NCBI GenBank assembly: GCA_021821465.1
Contig: JAKACM010000023.1
Coordinates: 1-53,589, forward strand
Reading direction: 5' to 3'
DNA: 53,589 bases
From: Bacillota bacterium
GTDB lineage: Bacteria; Bacillota; Sulfobacillia; Sulfobacillales; Sulfobacillaceae
In this document: positions 7,950-16,784 of the stretch, in pieces
Layout of the letters: every line of letters begins with the position of its first letter
Numbering within the stretch: position 1 is the stretch's first letter
The notes under the pieces: generated by a model
Databases searched by the model: none
Told to the model about the DNA's origin: nothing
The model's input: the letters and a program-made list of their open reading frames with translations, nothing else
Program-made: the position numbers and the translations under genes

Positions 7950-9272
7950 ATGTCTTTACCGTCGATGTCTCGTGATGTTGCCGAAAAGCTAGTTTCGAAA
8001 TATCCCGATATGGCTGAAATTACTTACTTCGAAGGGACGGTAGGAGAATTTTATGGACGATATTCGCAATTCCTTCATGCGCCGTCTGCGCGGCGGCGAC
8101 AACAGTTGCTTACAGCAGTTGAAATCGTAGCAAGAAGGGTATTTAGTGACACAGAAGTAAAATCTATTATAGAATCATTGGAAAAAAACTTTATCGTATC
8201 TACGGCGGAACATCATGCATCAATAACGCATCCAGAAACTTTAAATATCGTGTTAAATCAATTTCTAATTCAGGAAAAGGCTAATCTTCCGGTCATTTCA
8301 TTTTCCTGTGCTACTACCACATTGGACAATCATTTGTTTCCGCGTGGAGTTTTTATTGGGGATGAAAAAATCCCCTTCCTCCCTAAAAGTCAAAAAAGTT
8401 ATTTTGTATCGAATGCACCCGGAATAAACATTGAATCATTTACTCGCCGTTTACGGGAATTGCAAAGGATTTCGCGGATTAGTAAGACGGATGCGGAGTT
8501 TCTTGAAGACTGGTTTGATGCGGAATACGGCATATTGAAAAAATATCCCTTATTGTCAATGCAAATTAGTCGGTTAAATCAGGATCTCTGGAAATCAATC
8601 ATCCATAAAAATTTGCAATATGATGTGTTTAACTATTTTATGATACCTGCCGAAGACATTGTAGAAAATTTGCTGTTATTAGATATGGAATCTGAACGAC
8701 CTTCATGGATTTTCGAGAGTTTATTTAAACGGGACTCACGCGCCCGAATATTTAAGCTGTTTGACGGCACTCGACTTTTCTGGAACTCGACTAATAGAAA
8801 GGGAACTTTCTTCTTTTGGGGATACAACGCTCGGAATAGACCTGTACAATTGTTTTTGACTAAGGATCATTTGGTCTCCGACGACAGTGAATTGCAGGTT
8901 GAGTTGACTCCAGAATCAATTAAAAGCGCATTAGCCGAGAAACGAATTGTCCCAGCATCCAATCTATGTTCTTTATACCTCTCTTTTTACAGTGGGTTAT
9001 CTCTTATAGGTGGGATTTTACAGGTTAACTATTTGGGTGAGATGAAGCGGAAAATCCTATCTGGCAATCCATTACATCTTAGAGGTGAGGATCTTAGTAT
9101 CATTGATGGATTGCTAACGAATATTTATGCAAACTTCCAACGTTCGCGCTGGACCGAAGGGGGGATGTCACGAATAGTACGTCCTTTGTCTGACAAAGAT
9201 CTCGAAGATTATCAAACCCAAGATCATTTCAGTCAAATCCAGGAGTGTTTGCAGTTTCTGTATTCACTATGA
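7950..9272 (+). CDS. Uncharacterised 440-residue protein
   Basis: I do not recognise this protein. It starts at ATG 7950 behind AGAGGGGTG, 22 nt after the transporter. It has no signal peptide, membrane segment or low-complexity region. Noticeable stretches are EHHASITHPETLNIVLNQF, SFSCATTTLDNHLFPRGVF, KLFDGTRLFWNSTNRKGTF and FFWGYNARNRPVQLFL. They suggest a folded soluble enzyme or binding protein with aromatic-rich strands. The gene following, separated by about 25 nt, is an ATP-grasp ligase, so the pair may act together in tailoring or conjugating the peptide product. Confidence 0.6.
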   Translation: MSLPSMSRDVAEKLVSKYPDMAEITYFEGTVGEFYGRYSQFLHAPSARRRQQLLTAVEIVARRVFSDTEVKSIIESLEKNFIVSTAEHHASITHPETLNIVLNQFLIQEKANLPVISFSCATTTLDNHLFPRGVFIGDEKIPFLPKSQKSYFVSNAPGINIESFTRRLRELQRISRISKTDAEFLEDWFDAEYGILKKYPLLSMQISRLNQDLWKSIIHKNLQYDVFNYFMIPAEDIVENLLLLDMESERPSWIFESLFKRDSRARIFKLFDGTRLFWNSTNRKGTFFFWGYNARNRPVQLFLTKDHLVSDDSELQVELTPESIKSALAEKRIVPASNLCSLYLSFYSGLSLIGGILQVNYLGEMKRKILSGNPLHLRGEDLSIIDGLLTNIYANFQRSRWTEGGMSRIVRPLSDKDLEDYQTQDHFSQIQECLQFLYSL

Positions 9273-9297
9273 GGCGTTTTTGGGAGGAGAAATATTA

Positions 9298-10515
9298 ATG
9301 AGGTTATTAATTGTAGAAAGTGGAGATCAAAACTTTCGAGGCTACATCTTGCAAACCCTGTACAAGAACGACTTTAAAATTGTGCTCTTAAAGCAGAGTA
9401 ATCCAACATGGGAACAGCCATTTATTGAAGATACGATAATTACAGATTTCGAAAACGAGACTGAAGTATTATCTGCAGTAACGCAGTTTCATTTGACGAG
9501 ACCATTCGACGGTATTTTTACTTATGTGGAATTCCACGTTGAGTTAACCGCTAGGCTTGCTAAAGTACTCGGTTTACGCTTCTTCTCCGAAGAGTCGGCA
9601 CACTATGTGCGGAATAAGTATCTAATGAGGCAGCAGTTGCTTAACCAAGGTCTGCGGACGCCTCTGTTTACAAAGGTAGTGGGAGAAGTCGAAACGGCAA
9701 TAAGTCACGTAGGATTTCCCTTGGTTATCAAACCCGTTTACGGTACTGCTAGTATTAATGTAATAAAAATTACCGGAGAATCAGATGTCAATAAAATATC
9801 TTCCATAATAAATGGAAATAGCAGTATTGTCTTGGATATTGCGCCAGAATATATGGTTGAAGCTTATTTAGACGGCGATGAAGTAAGCGTCGAGTCATTG
9901 GTTATTGAAAGTCGGATTCATCATGTAACAGTTACGGATAAGTTCAAAAGTGCTGAGCCTTTCTTCGAAGAAATTGGTCATACGGTTCCCTCGGCGCTGC
10001 CTTTTGAAATGCAGTGTCAAGTGACGGAAGAGGTTACAAAGGGGATCCAGGCAATAGGATTGAATAATTGTGCCGTACACACTGAGTTGCGCCTGACCGA
10101 AGCCGGGCCAGTAATCGTAGAAATTGCTGGCCGTTTAGGAGGGGATAAAATACCGTTTCTCGTTTACTTGTCTAAACAAGTAGATATGGCATTGGCAACT
10201 GCATATGCTTCCGTTGGAGTAGAAATTAACCTGAAACTCAAAAGTACAAAGGCCGCAACTATTGGCTTCTTTGTTCCTATAACCAAACAGCAAATTAAGA
10301 ATGTGCCGAAGGCGCCACCGAAGATAGAGGGTATTTCAGAGTTCGTTTTCTGGGCTAACGTAGGTGATACGATTGCTTCTCCGCCCGAGCAGTTCTTTAC
10401 TCGACTGGGTTATGTGATTGCAGTGGGTAAATCGCATTTGGAAAGTCAGCACCGTGTGGCCAAGACAATAGAATGGGTAATGAATGAGACTGGTATAAAC
10501 CTATGCACATTCTGA
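9298..10515 (+). CDS. ATP-grasp ligase (carnosine synthase / L-amino acid ligase type)
   Basis: The 405-residue protein has an N-terminal Rossmann-like domain (MRLLIVESGDQ, DGIFTYVEFHVELTARLAKVLGL), a lid region (RNKYLMRQQLLNQG, FPLVIKPVYGTAS) and the ATP-grasp core with Mg-binding acidic residues in EAYLDGDEVSVESLV and AGPVIVEIAGRLGGDKIP. This layout is typical of carboxylate-amine ligases such as BacD and carnosine synthase, which make an acyl phosphate and couple it to an amine. Start ATG 9298 has GGGAGGAG 8 nt upstream; a frame extension to 9280 would include that site. It probably joins an amino acid or other amine to the peptide-derived product. Confidence 0.8.
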   Translation: MRLLIVESGDQNFRGYILQTLYKNDFKIVLLKQSNPTWEQPFIEDTIITDFENETEVLSAVTQFHLTRPFDGIFTYVEFHVELTARLAKVLGLRFFSEESAHYVRNKYLMRQQLLNQGLRTPLFTKVVGEVETAISHVGFPLVIKPVYGTASINVIKITGESDVNKISSIINGNSSIVLDIAPEYMVEAYLDGDEVSVESLVIESRIHHVTVTDKFKSAEPFFEEIGHTVPSALPFEMQCQVTEEVTKGIQAIGLNNCAVHTELRLTEAGPVIVEIAGRLGGDKIPFLVYLSKQVDMALATAYASVGVEINLKLKSTKAATIGFFVPITKQQIKNVPKAPPKIEGISEFVFWANVGDTIASPPEQFFTRLGYVIAVGKSHLESQHRVAKTIEWVMNETGINLCTF

Positions 10516-10607
10516 GTACAAGTGGGGACGAGTTTAAGAGGGCTACGGAGTCGGCACGGAGGCTTTATGGAGTCCCGCCAACAAAACACGGATTTACAAC
10601 ACTATAA
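10503..10607 (+). CDS. 34-codon ORF overlapping the ATP-grasp gene end
   Basis: An ATG at 10503 lies inside the last codons of the ATP-grasp gene, a typical coupling arrangement, and opens a frame of 34 residues (begins MHILSTSGDEFKRATES, ends PPTKHGFTTL) to TAA 10605. It reads like the first helix and loop of a normal protein. The island ends here in a Tn3-family remnant, so it may be the stump of a truncated gene. It could also be a small real gene or chance. Confidence 0.35.
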   Translation: MHILSTSGDEFKRATESARRLYGVPPTKHGFTTL

Positions 10608-10663
10608 TTGGAAAACTATGTCAGTTAATCTACCATGCTCATTCGTAGCGGTCGTAAGCGATC

Positions 10664-11353
10664 TCAAGGCGACACCTGATTGTCGTCGAAATGATATTCG
10701 CCCAGAAAATTGATGTGTGCCCACCCGAGAGGAAATACATGGGATAGCAGGCTCTCGTCGACCGCACCGTTCTCCTTCAAGACCTCAATGGCCTGCGCCA
10801 AATAGATCGTATTCCAGACACTAATCGTATTAATCACGATGTTCAGCGCACTGGCACGCTGGAGTTGATCCTGCAGGACTCGTTCACGAAACTCCCCGTG
10901 TTTCCCGAAGAAGATCGCCCGAGCCAAGGCATTCATGGCCTCGCCCGTGTTGAGCGCTTTGTGAATGCGTCGGCGCATTCCCTTATCCGCGAGGTAATCC
11001 ACCAAGAATAGGTGTATTTTCAATACACCCATTGCGCTGAGGGCTTTGGCGAGGCTGTTTTGCCGGGCGTGGGAGCCGAGCTTGCCCATGATCAGGGCGC
11101 CTGGGACTACGCCTCGTTGGATCGAGTTGGCCACTTTCAGCACGTCATGGTAGTTGTCCCGAATGATTTTCGTGTGGATATGGCCCCGTAATAACGCGCT
11201 GATGTCGGGAAAGTCTGCCCTTTCCCGACCGTGTAGAGATTCGTATCCCCACAATATCCCGCAACCGGGGGGCAAAGCGAAAGCCTAATAAGGGGTGAGT
11301 CCAAAGACTCCGTGTACCCTGCCGTATCCGTGTAGTGTTCTTCAAGCTGCAGA
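10664..11353 (-). pseudogene. Tn3-family transposase remnant, frameshifted
   Basis: On the minus strand the C-terminal catalytic region of a Tn3-family transposase is spread over more than one frame. The piece NLQLEEHYTDTAGYTESL is in one frame, HPLLGFRFAPRLRDI in a second (about 11250-11310), and HIHTKIIRDNYHDVLKVA through GKLGSHARQNSLAKALSAMG, LVDYLADKGMRRRIHKALN, IFFGKHGEF and SVWNTIYLAQAI to the C-terminal FPLGWAHINFLGEYHF is in the frame ending at 10664. At least two indels break it. Its upstream end is cut at about 11362 by the IS21-type left end, so the N-terminal two thirds are gone. Confidence 0.85.
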
Positions 11354-11365
11354 TTGCAGATTGTA

Positions 11366-11409
11366 TATTTCGGAAAGTCGCGACCAGGTATTTCGGAAAA
11401 TCGTGAACA
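11366..11409 (+). repeat. IS21-type left end: two 21-nt direct repeats
   Basis: Two near-identical 21-nt units (11366-11386 and 11389-11409), each beginning TATTTCGGAAA and ending in GA(C/A)CA, lie 2 nt apart just upstream of a truncated istA. Tandem repeats beginning TATTTCGGAAA near the ends are characteristic of IS21-family elements, where the transposase binds. Confidence 0.75.
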
Positions 11410-11476
11410 GTTCTCGGGGATCCGGCAGGATTCCTCCCTGATCTGGAGAAAACAGGTGACGGAGGTGAATGAGTTG

Positions 11477-11860
11477 ATGATCTCTCAAGGGAGGCGATTC
11501 ACGATGCGCCAAATTCGGGAAATTTTACGATTGTATCATGAACAACATTACAGTTTCCGGACCATTAGCCGGAGTCTGATGATTTCGCATGTCGCAGTCA
11601 AAAAAGTGGTGGATCGGGCTCAGGCAGCGGGGTATACGTGGTCTTTAGATCCTCAGTGCACGGACAACGTCTTGAATCAAGCCTTATATCCCCATCCCCA
11701 AGGCCGGCCGCTAAAGCGGCCGGAACCGGATTGGAGCGCGATTCATCGCGAATTGGCACGCAAAGACGACCTTATCGCTGTTGTGTTTTTTTATTGGCAC
11801 ACCACGCTGGGGGCGCCAATAAAGCATAGATCGGACGGATGGATGGCGCCAAATTATTAG
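11477..11860 (+). pseudogene. IS21-family transposase IstA, truncated
   Basis: From ATG 11477 the protein reads MISQGRRFTMRQIREILRL, an HTH-like SFRTISRSLMISHVAVKKVV, then RAQAAGYTW and EPDWSAIHRELARKDDL, which is the N-terminal DNA-binding part of IstA. Similarity stops near 11770, and the frame ends at 11860 after unrelated residues. The integrase core and istB are absent. About 128 of roughly 500 residues are left. The 11461-11466 GGAGGT supports the chosen start; the frame is open upstream but lies in the terminal repeats. Confidence 0.75.
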
Positions 11861-12205
11861 TGACACAGAGGACAAATAACATTAGCTAAAACAGCTCCAA
11901 CGCTTCGTCTGCGGGAGCCCTCCCTCCGTGTCGCACGGCACATCCAATAGGGCCGTGTCCCGTCATACTCGCCAAACCAGCCCAATTTGTGCAAAGGCCG
12001 TCCAACTGGTGTGACGCTCCTTGCTCAATTCCTGCGATGCTCGTATCATGATGATAGCTCTCTTGAGTTCATCAACCTCTTGTGACGAGCTACTTCGACA
12101 TCGACTCGCAAAAAGCCTTTGCATCGCCTCGAAAAATTTTATTCGATTAATTGCCTGGCATTAATTTCCTCACAAAAGTGAGGTACACCCAATTCGTTCG
12201 TACCC
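11861..12205. other. 345-nt region without a recognisable gene
   Basis: No supportable gene in either strand. A short hairpin CCTCAC-AAAA-GTGAGG (12168-12183) lies just before the next transposase relic and could belong to that element's left end. The rest is probably transposon debris. Confidence 0.4.
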
Positions 12206-13056
12206 GTGCGTTGCCCATATTGTGACTCTGAGAGATTTAACAAGCGCGAACTAACTGCCCACGGCATCCAACGGTATCGCTGTTCATGTGGTCAGACATT
12301 CGTACCCACTACTCACACGATTTTTGACGGACGCAAAATATCAGTCAGCGAGTGGATGGAGTATTGCCTGAATTTGTTCAGGTATGTGAGCATTAGTGCG
12401 GATTCTTGGAACAATAAAAATGCCTTTTCCACATCGCAATACTGGCTAAAAAAGCTCTTTTTGACCCTTGAAGACTGTCAGCAAGACATCGTTCTTTCTG
12501 GGTCAGTATGGCTTGACGAGACCTATTAACCTGTGATCCGTTCACAAATTGACCGTAAAGAGGACGGCAAAAAATATCGCGCTTTGTCGCATAACCGAAT
12601 CTGCATCGGTGTGGCTACAGATAAGCGAAACACCCTCTGCTTGGTAGAAGGTGTGGGGAAACCCTCAAAAGAAAAGTGTGACGACGTTCTCAAGCCATAT
12701 TGCGTCCGGTTCAACATGGATACATGACAAGGAAACGACTCATAAAAAACTCGTTTCCGCATTGAACCTGGTTAATCAAGCTTACGCAGCCGATGATTTA
12801 AAGAGACTTAAGGATAGCGACAATCCATGGGATCCAGTCAATGACATTCATGACCGCCTCAAAAAGTTTCTCAATGCACACTCGAGATTCAACCGGGATA
12901 GTCTACAGGCCTATCTTAACCTATTCACACTCGTACCGAATCCCCCCCTATGAAATGCTCGAAAAGGTTGAGAAAGTAGTGAATTTAGCTTTTCAAAATC
13001 AAAAAGTTCTTCGTTACAGAGACCAATTTGGCTTAAATGAAGGTGCTGAGACTTGA
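12206..13056 (+). pseudogene. Zinc-ribbon IS transposase (IS1595/ISXO2-like), degenerate
   Basis: An N-terminal zinc ribbon (CPYCDSERFN with YRCSCGQTF) leads to VWLDETY, where an in-frame TAA at 12527-12529 interrupts the gene. The same frame then continues PVIRSQIDRKEDGKK, ALSHNRICIGVATD and VEGVGKPSKEKCDD. A frameshift near 12710 moves the reading to SGSTWIHDKETTHKKL and NLFTLVPNPP. A second shift near 12945 gives PYEMLEKVEKVVNLAF to the end at 13056. The DDE-type elements and order match IS1595-like transposases, though the family name is from memory. One nonsense and two frameshift lesions make it non-functional. Confidence 0.75.
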
Positions 13057-13082
13057 ATTATATCCACTGTGCAAGTAAGGGT

Positions 13083-13238
13083 TTAATTTTTAAAAGGCGT
13101 CTGCTTACTTTGCCACTCCGTGGGCCGCAGCACGGCAGAAATTTTCCCATATTCTTCAAAGTTGAGTTTCACCCCGGTTAACGAAAATTCTTCCGCGACC
13201 CATGCAAATGCCCTAGACAAATGAAACCGCCGCGTCAT
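13083..13238 (-). CDS. Small unidentified ORF, possibly a gene remnant
   Basis: A minus-strand frame starts at ATG 13238 (MTRRFHLSRAFAWVAEEF) and ends at 13083 (51 residues). Its frame stays open a few codons further upstream to a TAG, with plausible protein-like sequence (PEGDGIN). There is no clear ribosome binding site. It could be the C-terminal relic of a lost gene at the transposon junction. Unrecognised. Confidence 0.25.
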   Translation of the reverse strand: MTRRFHLSRAFAWVAEEFSLTGVKLNFEEYGKISAVLRPTEWQSKQTPFKN

Positions 13239-13337
13239 GTTGATGCCATCGCCCTCTGGCTACAATGAAATCGCATAGATCAATCAATCATCCGATTACT
13301 TGTGATTGAACGTGTTGTATGGATCGGGGGAGAGCAT

Positions 13338-13979
13338 ATGATGGGGTACGAACAGCGGAGAGAACAGGTGCTGGACGGATGTGCCCATGCCTTCGCCGAG
13401 AAGGGCTACGATGCAGCATCCATTCGCGATATTGCCAAGGCCGCAAATATGAGTTCCGGGGGATTATATCACTATGGTATCAACAAACAGGATTTACTCT
13501 ATCAAGTCTGTGAAAGGACGTTTCGCTCCCTTACAGACCGTCTTGAGACGGCATTATCATCCGAGTACGCACCTAAAGAGCGTTTATATGCGGTGTTTGC
13601 CACTCACCTTGCCTATTTTCTTGAGCGACCCCATGAACTGATCACCTTGACCGAAAATCTCTCGTCACTGGAGCCTGCCGGCTCGGGGAAGATTCGAACT
13701 TTGCAGCGTCGGTACTATGACTTGGTGTCGGGAGTGCTCACATCCTTTCCCGGCATTGCCGAACATTCCCTGCGTGTCGCGACGATGACCCTATTTGGGT
13801 CAATCAATTGGGTGCACACCTGGTATCGCCGTGAGGTAGACGGGGAAGCTCAGGAATTGGCCCGGCTCATGACGGACTTATTCTTACATGGACTGGCTCC
13901 GAGTTACCAGTATTCACCTAAGACACGAGAAGCAGGTTCGCCGGAGACTTTGCAAAAAATGAGGAAGGGGGAGAAGTGA
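13338..13979 (+). CDS. TetR/AcrR-family regulator
   Basis: The 213-residue protein has an N-terminal TetR helix-turn-helix (RREQVLDGCAHAFAEKGYD, then SIRDIAKAANMSSGGLYHY) and a C-terminal helical ligand-binding domain of the size typical for FadR/PaaR-like regulators of acyl-CoA metabolism. ATG 13338 has GGGGGAG upstream; the frame opens earlier at 13302 without a site. Its stop overlaps the start of dch (GTGA), so it is the first gene of the benzoyl-CoA operon and most likely responds to benzoyl-CoA or a downstream CoA ester. The ligand is inference. Confidence 0.85.
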   Translation: MMGYEQRREQVLDGCAHAFAEKGYDAASIRDIAKAANMSSGGLYHYGINKQDLLYQVCERTFRSLTDRLETALSSEYAPKERLYAVFATHLAYFLERPHELITLTENLSSLEPAGSGKIRTLQRRYYDLVSGVLTSFPGIAEHSLRVATMTLFGSINWVHTWYRREVDGEAQELARLMTDLFLHGLAPSYQYSPKTREAGSPETLQKMRKGEK

Positions 13980-14746
13980 CTGTGTCCAGCGGCATTGAGG
14001 CGGAGCATGAGGGCCGAACGATTACCATTACTTTGAATCATCCACCGGTAAACGTTCTGGAAAAGGTTCATATTGACCAACTGGAGCGGATTCTTAGCCA
14101 AGCGCATGACCAAGAAGACGTAGATTTGGTGCGAATTCGGGCCAAAGACACTAAGGCGTTTTGCGCCGGAGTGTCCATAGAGGATCATTTGCGGGACCGG
14201 GCTTACCCGATGTTGGAATCCTTTCGCAAACTCGCGGAAACCATGCTGTCTCTCCCGCAGATCATCGTGAGTGAAGTCTTCGGAGCCGTACTGGGAGGGG
14301 GCATGGAACTGGTCTTATTGAGCGATTTAGTGGTGGCTGCCGATGACGCCAAATTCGGACAACCGGAAATATTACTGGCACAAACACCACCGGTAGCGGC
14401 CGCTTTCTTACCTCAACTGGTGGGATGGCAAGAGGCCAGTCGGATTTGTCTGCTCGGCGAAACTATGAGTGCGGCCTGGGCGCAGGAAAAAGGGCTGGTA
14501 CTCCGAGTGGTGCCCCGAACTCAGCTGAGAGAAGCGGCCGAGGAAATAAGCTTGCAGATTCTTAAAATGAGCGGCCCCGCCCTTAAAACGACTAAACGTA
14601 GTTTACAAGGTCCTTCTGACCATCGCTTGGCGGCATTGCGTTACAGTTTTCAACGCTATTTGGCGGATCTGGTTCCCACACAAGATAGCCAGGAAGGTCT
14701 CGAGGCCTTTTTGGCTAAAAGGCAGCCAATATGGACCCATCATTAA
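13976..14746 (+). CDS. dch: Cyclohexa-1,5-diene-1-carbonyl-CoA hydratase
   Basis: A 256-residue crotonase-family protein with AFCAGVSIEDHL (oxyanion-hole region), GAVLGGGMELVLLSDLVVAA and AKFGQPEILLAQTPPVAAAFLP. The AGVSxEDH and FGQPE...PPVAA signatures are those of the dienoyl-CoA hydratase of anaerobic benzoate degradation (Dch/BadK group), which adds water to the product of benzoyl-CoA reductase to give 6-hydroxycyclohex-1-ene-1-carbonyl-CoA. It starts at GTG 13976 overlapping the regulator stop, and is followed by the hydrolase and dehydrogenase of the same pathway. A generic enoyl-CoA hydratase is the alternative, but context argues against it. Confidence 0.85.
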   Translation: MTVSSGIEAEHEGRTITITLNHPPVNVLEKVHIDQLERILSQAHDQEDVDLVRIRAKDTKAFCAGVSIEDHLRDRAYPMLESFRKLAETMLSLPQIIVSEVFGAVLGGGMELVLLSDLVVAADDAKFGQPEILLAQTPPVAAAFLPQLVGWQEASRICLLGETMSAAWAQEKGLVLRVVPRTQLREAAEEISLQILKMSGPALKTTKRSLQGPSDHRLAALRYSFQRYLADLVPTQDSQEGLEAFLAKRQPIWTHH

Positions 14747-14787
14747 ATCCACTTCTGCCCAAGATTACGCCTTAGGAGGGTTTGTAT

Positions 14788-15732
14788 ATGAGTACAAAGT
14801 TCGAAGACATTTTATACGACGTATCATCAAAAGGCGTCGCACGGCTTACCATTAATCGTGAAAGTTCCTATAACGCGTATACCACAAAGACATTGCAAGA
14901 AATCCGCGAGGCGGTGCGAAAGGCCGCATTTGACCCCGGTGTCTATATGCTCGTCGTGACCGGAACGGGAAGAAAAGCCTTTTGCACCGGCGGGGACGTG
15001 AAAGAATATGCCGATCACTATGTGCAACATCCTCACGATTTTTGGCAATATATGGTCCACTTTCAGGATTGCCTCGATGCGATTCGCCATTTAGGAAAAC
15101 CCACTATTGCCCGTCTAAATGGGATGACCGTGGGGGGTGGCAATGAATTCAATATGGCTTGCGATTTGGCGGTTATGGCAGAGCATGCGTTCATTCGACA
15201 GGTTGGCACCCGGGTGGGCAGCGTGGCCGCGGGGGGAGGAACTCAGTGGCTCCCGATTATGGTCGGAGACAGGCGGGCTCGGGAATTGCTCTATTTTTCG
15301 GAACCCATATCCGCGGCCACGGCACTGGACTGGGGTTTGGTGAATCGTGTCGTGCCTTACGAGAACTTGGACGAAGTGATTGACGACTGGACCGAAAAAC
15401 TAACCGATAAATTCGGCGAGTGCTTACGTTATACCCAAGAAGCGACCAACTATTGGAAAGACAGTTCTTGGTACGGCACCATTGGTCATGCCAGGGAGTG
15501 GCTGTCGTTGCACTTTGCGCATCCGGAACCTCAGGAGGGCATGCAAGCCTTTGTCGAAAAACGAAGCCCGGACTACCGCGGCATTCGCGAACGGCAAAAG
15601 CAGGGCCGTGGAGATTTTTGGTACGGAGCACCGACGCGGATCTGTTCGTCTTGTGGGGCGCACGCCATTCCTCAGGATTTCCGGTTTTGCGGTGTGTGCG
15701 GGCACGAAATGCCGAAAGAAGGGGAAAAATGA
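14788..15732 (+). CDS. oah: 6-oxocyclohex-1-ene-1-carbonyl-CoA hydrolase with C-terminal zinc ribbon
   Basis: The 314-residue crotonase-family enzyme has FCTGGDVKEYADHYVQHP, RLNGMTVGGGNEFNMACDLAV and GSVAAGGGTQWLPIMVGDRRA, matching the ring-opening hydrolase Oah/BamA, which hydrates and hydrolytically cleaves the alicyclic ring to 3-hydroxypimelyl-CoA. After the catalytic domain there is an added tail CSSCGAHAIPQDFRFCGVCG, two CxxC knuckles 15 residues apart that form a small zinc ribbon. I do not know this in characterised Oah enzymes. ATG 14788 follows TAGGAGGG. The stop overlaps the had start (ATGA), indicating translational coupling. Confidence 0.85.
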   Translation: MSTKFEDILYDVSSKGVARLTINRESSYNAYTTKTLQEIREAVRKAAFDPGVYMLVVTGTGRKAFCTGGDVKEYADHYVQHPHDFWQYMVHFQDCLDAIRHLGKPTIARLNGMTVGGGNEFNMACDLAVMAEHAFIRQVGTRVGSVAAGGGTQWLPIMVGDRRARELLYFSEPISAATALDWGLVNRVVPYENLDEVIDDWTEKLTDKFGECLRYTQEATNYWKDSSWYGTIGHAREWLSLHFAHPEPQEGMQAFVEKRSPDYRGIRERQKQGRGDFWYGAPTRICSSCGAHAIPQDFRFCGVCGHEMPKEGEK

Positions 15733-16754
15733 AGGCCGCGGTATTTCATGGCCCGCACCGGCCGTTGGAGGTCAAAACGGTACCAGATCTCGAGATTGGT
15801 GCTGATGAGGTGTTGATTAAAGTGGCGGCCTGCGGCTTATGCCATACAGATCTGCATTATATCGACCATGACGTGCCGACTGCCAGAAAGCCTCCTTTGA
15901 TCCTGGGACACGAGGTGTCGGGAACCATTCGGGCGATGGGAGAAGCCGTAAAAGGGTTTTCCGTAGGGGAACGGGTTTTGGTGCCTGCCGTCTTCAGTTG
16001 TGGACACTGCCGCTACTGTCGCCAAGGACGGGAAAATATCTGTGAAAACATGATCATGCCCGGCAATCATGTTGACGGCGGCTATGCCGAGTTGATGGCG
16101 GCACCCGCCAAAGATATTCTGCCTTTACCGGACTCTCTTCCCTTGGTTGACAGTTGTATCATTGCCGATGCTCTCTCCACTCCGTATAACGCCGTGAAAA
16201 ACCGGGGCAAGGTGCGTGCGGGAGATCGGGTGGCGGTCTTTGGTTGCGGAGGCGTGGGGCTGAATGTGGTACAAATTGCAGCAGCTTCAGGGGCATACGT
16301 TATTGCGGTGGATATCGCTCGGGACAAATTGGAAGCGGCCGAAAGACTGGGGGCATCCGCCGTTGTGCTGGGCCGTGAAGGGAAAGAGACCGCCAAAGAA
16401 ATCCGCCGCATGAGTGGCGGCGGGGTGGATATCGCTTTTGAGGCGATTGGCAGGCCGCCTACCATCGAACAGGCGTTTGACAGCCTGGCCAAGGGAGGAC
16501 GTTTGGTGGTGGTGGGATATTGTCAACACCCGGCAGCCATTAACGTTTCCAAGCTCATGTTTTATGAAATGGAAATCGTGGGGTCTTTGGGCTGCCATCC
16601 CCTTGATTACATCCCCTTAATCGATATGGTGGCCCGGGGGACCCTACAATTGTCCCCCTTGATTTCACACCGGGTTTCGCTGGACCAAGTCAATGAGGGT
16701 TTGGATTATCTGCGCCGCGGTCAAGGCCTGCGCAACATTGTGGTAATGGAATAA
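15729..16754 (+). CDS. had: 6-hydroxycyclohex-1-ene-1-carbonyl-CoA dehydrogenase
   Basis: A 341-residue zinc-type medium-chain dehydrogenase. It has the catalytic zinc residues in CGLCHTDLHY and GHEVSGTI, the structural zinc site CGHCRYCRQGRENIC, the NAD-binding motif VFGCGGVGLNVVQIA and DIARDKLEAAERLGA. Its position between oah and bcrC identifies it as Had, the NAD-dependent oxidation of the 6-hydroxy intermediate to the 6-oxo substrate of Oah. ATG 15729 overlaps the oah stop; an open frame continuing upstream within oah is not used. Confidence 0.85.
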   Translation: MKAAVFHGPHRPLEVKTVPDLEIGADEVLIKVAACGLCHTDLHYIDHDVPTARKPPLILGHEVSGTIRAMGEAVKGFSVGERVLVPAVFSCGHCRYCRQGRENICENMIMPGNHVDGGYAELMAAPAKDILPLPDSLPLVDSCIIADALSTPYNAVKNRGKVRAGDRVAVFGCGGVGLNVVQIAAASGAYVIAVDIARDKLEAAERLGASAVVLGREGKETAKEIRRMSGGGVDIAFEAIGRPPTIEQAFDSLAKGGRLVVVGYCQHPAAINVSKLMFYEMEIVGSLGCHPLDYIPLIDMVARGTLQLSPLISHRVSLDQVNEGLDYLRRGQGLRNIVVME

Positions 16755-16784
16755 CGCCGAAAGATTTGAGAGGGAGGTGGGATC

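Noticed and set aside
10522..10713. 63-codon plus-strand frame after the ATP-grasp gene
   Set aside because: No ribosome binding site or recognisable product, and it runs antisense into the Tn3 transposase relic; the coupled ATG 10503 frame is the better candidate.
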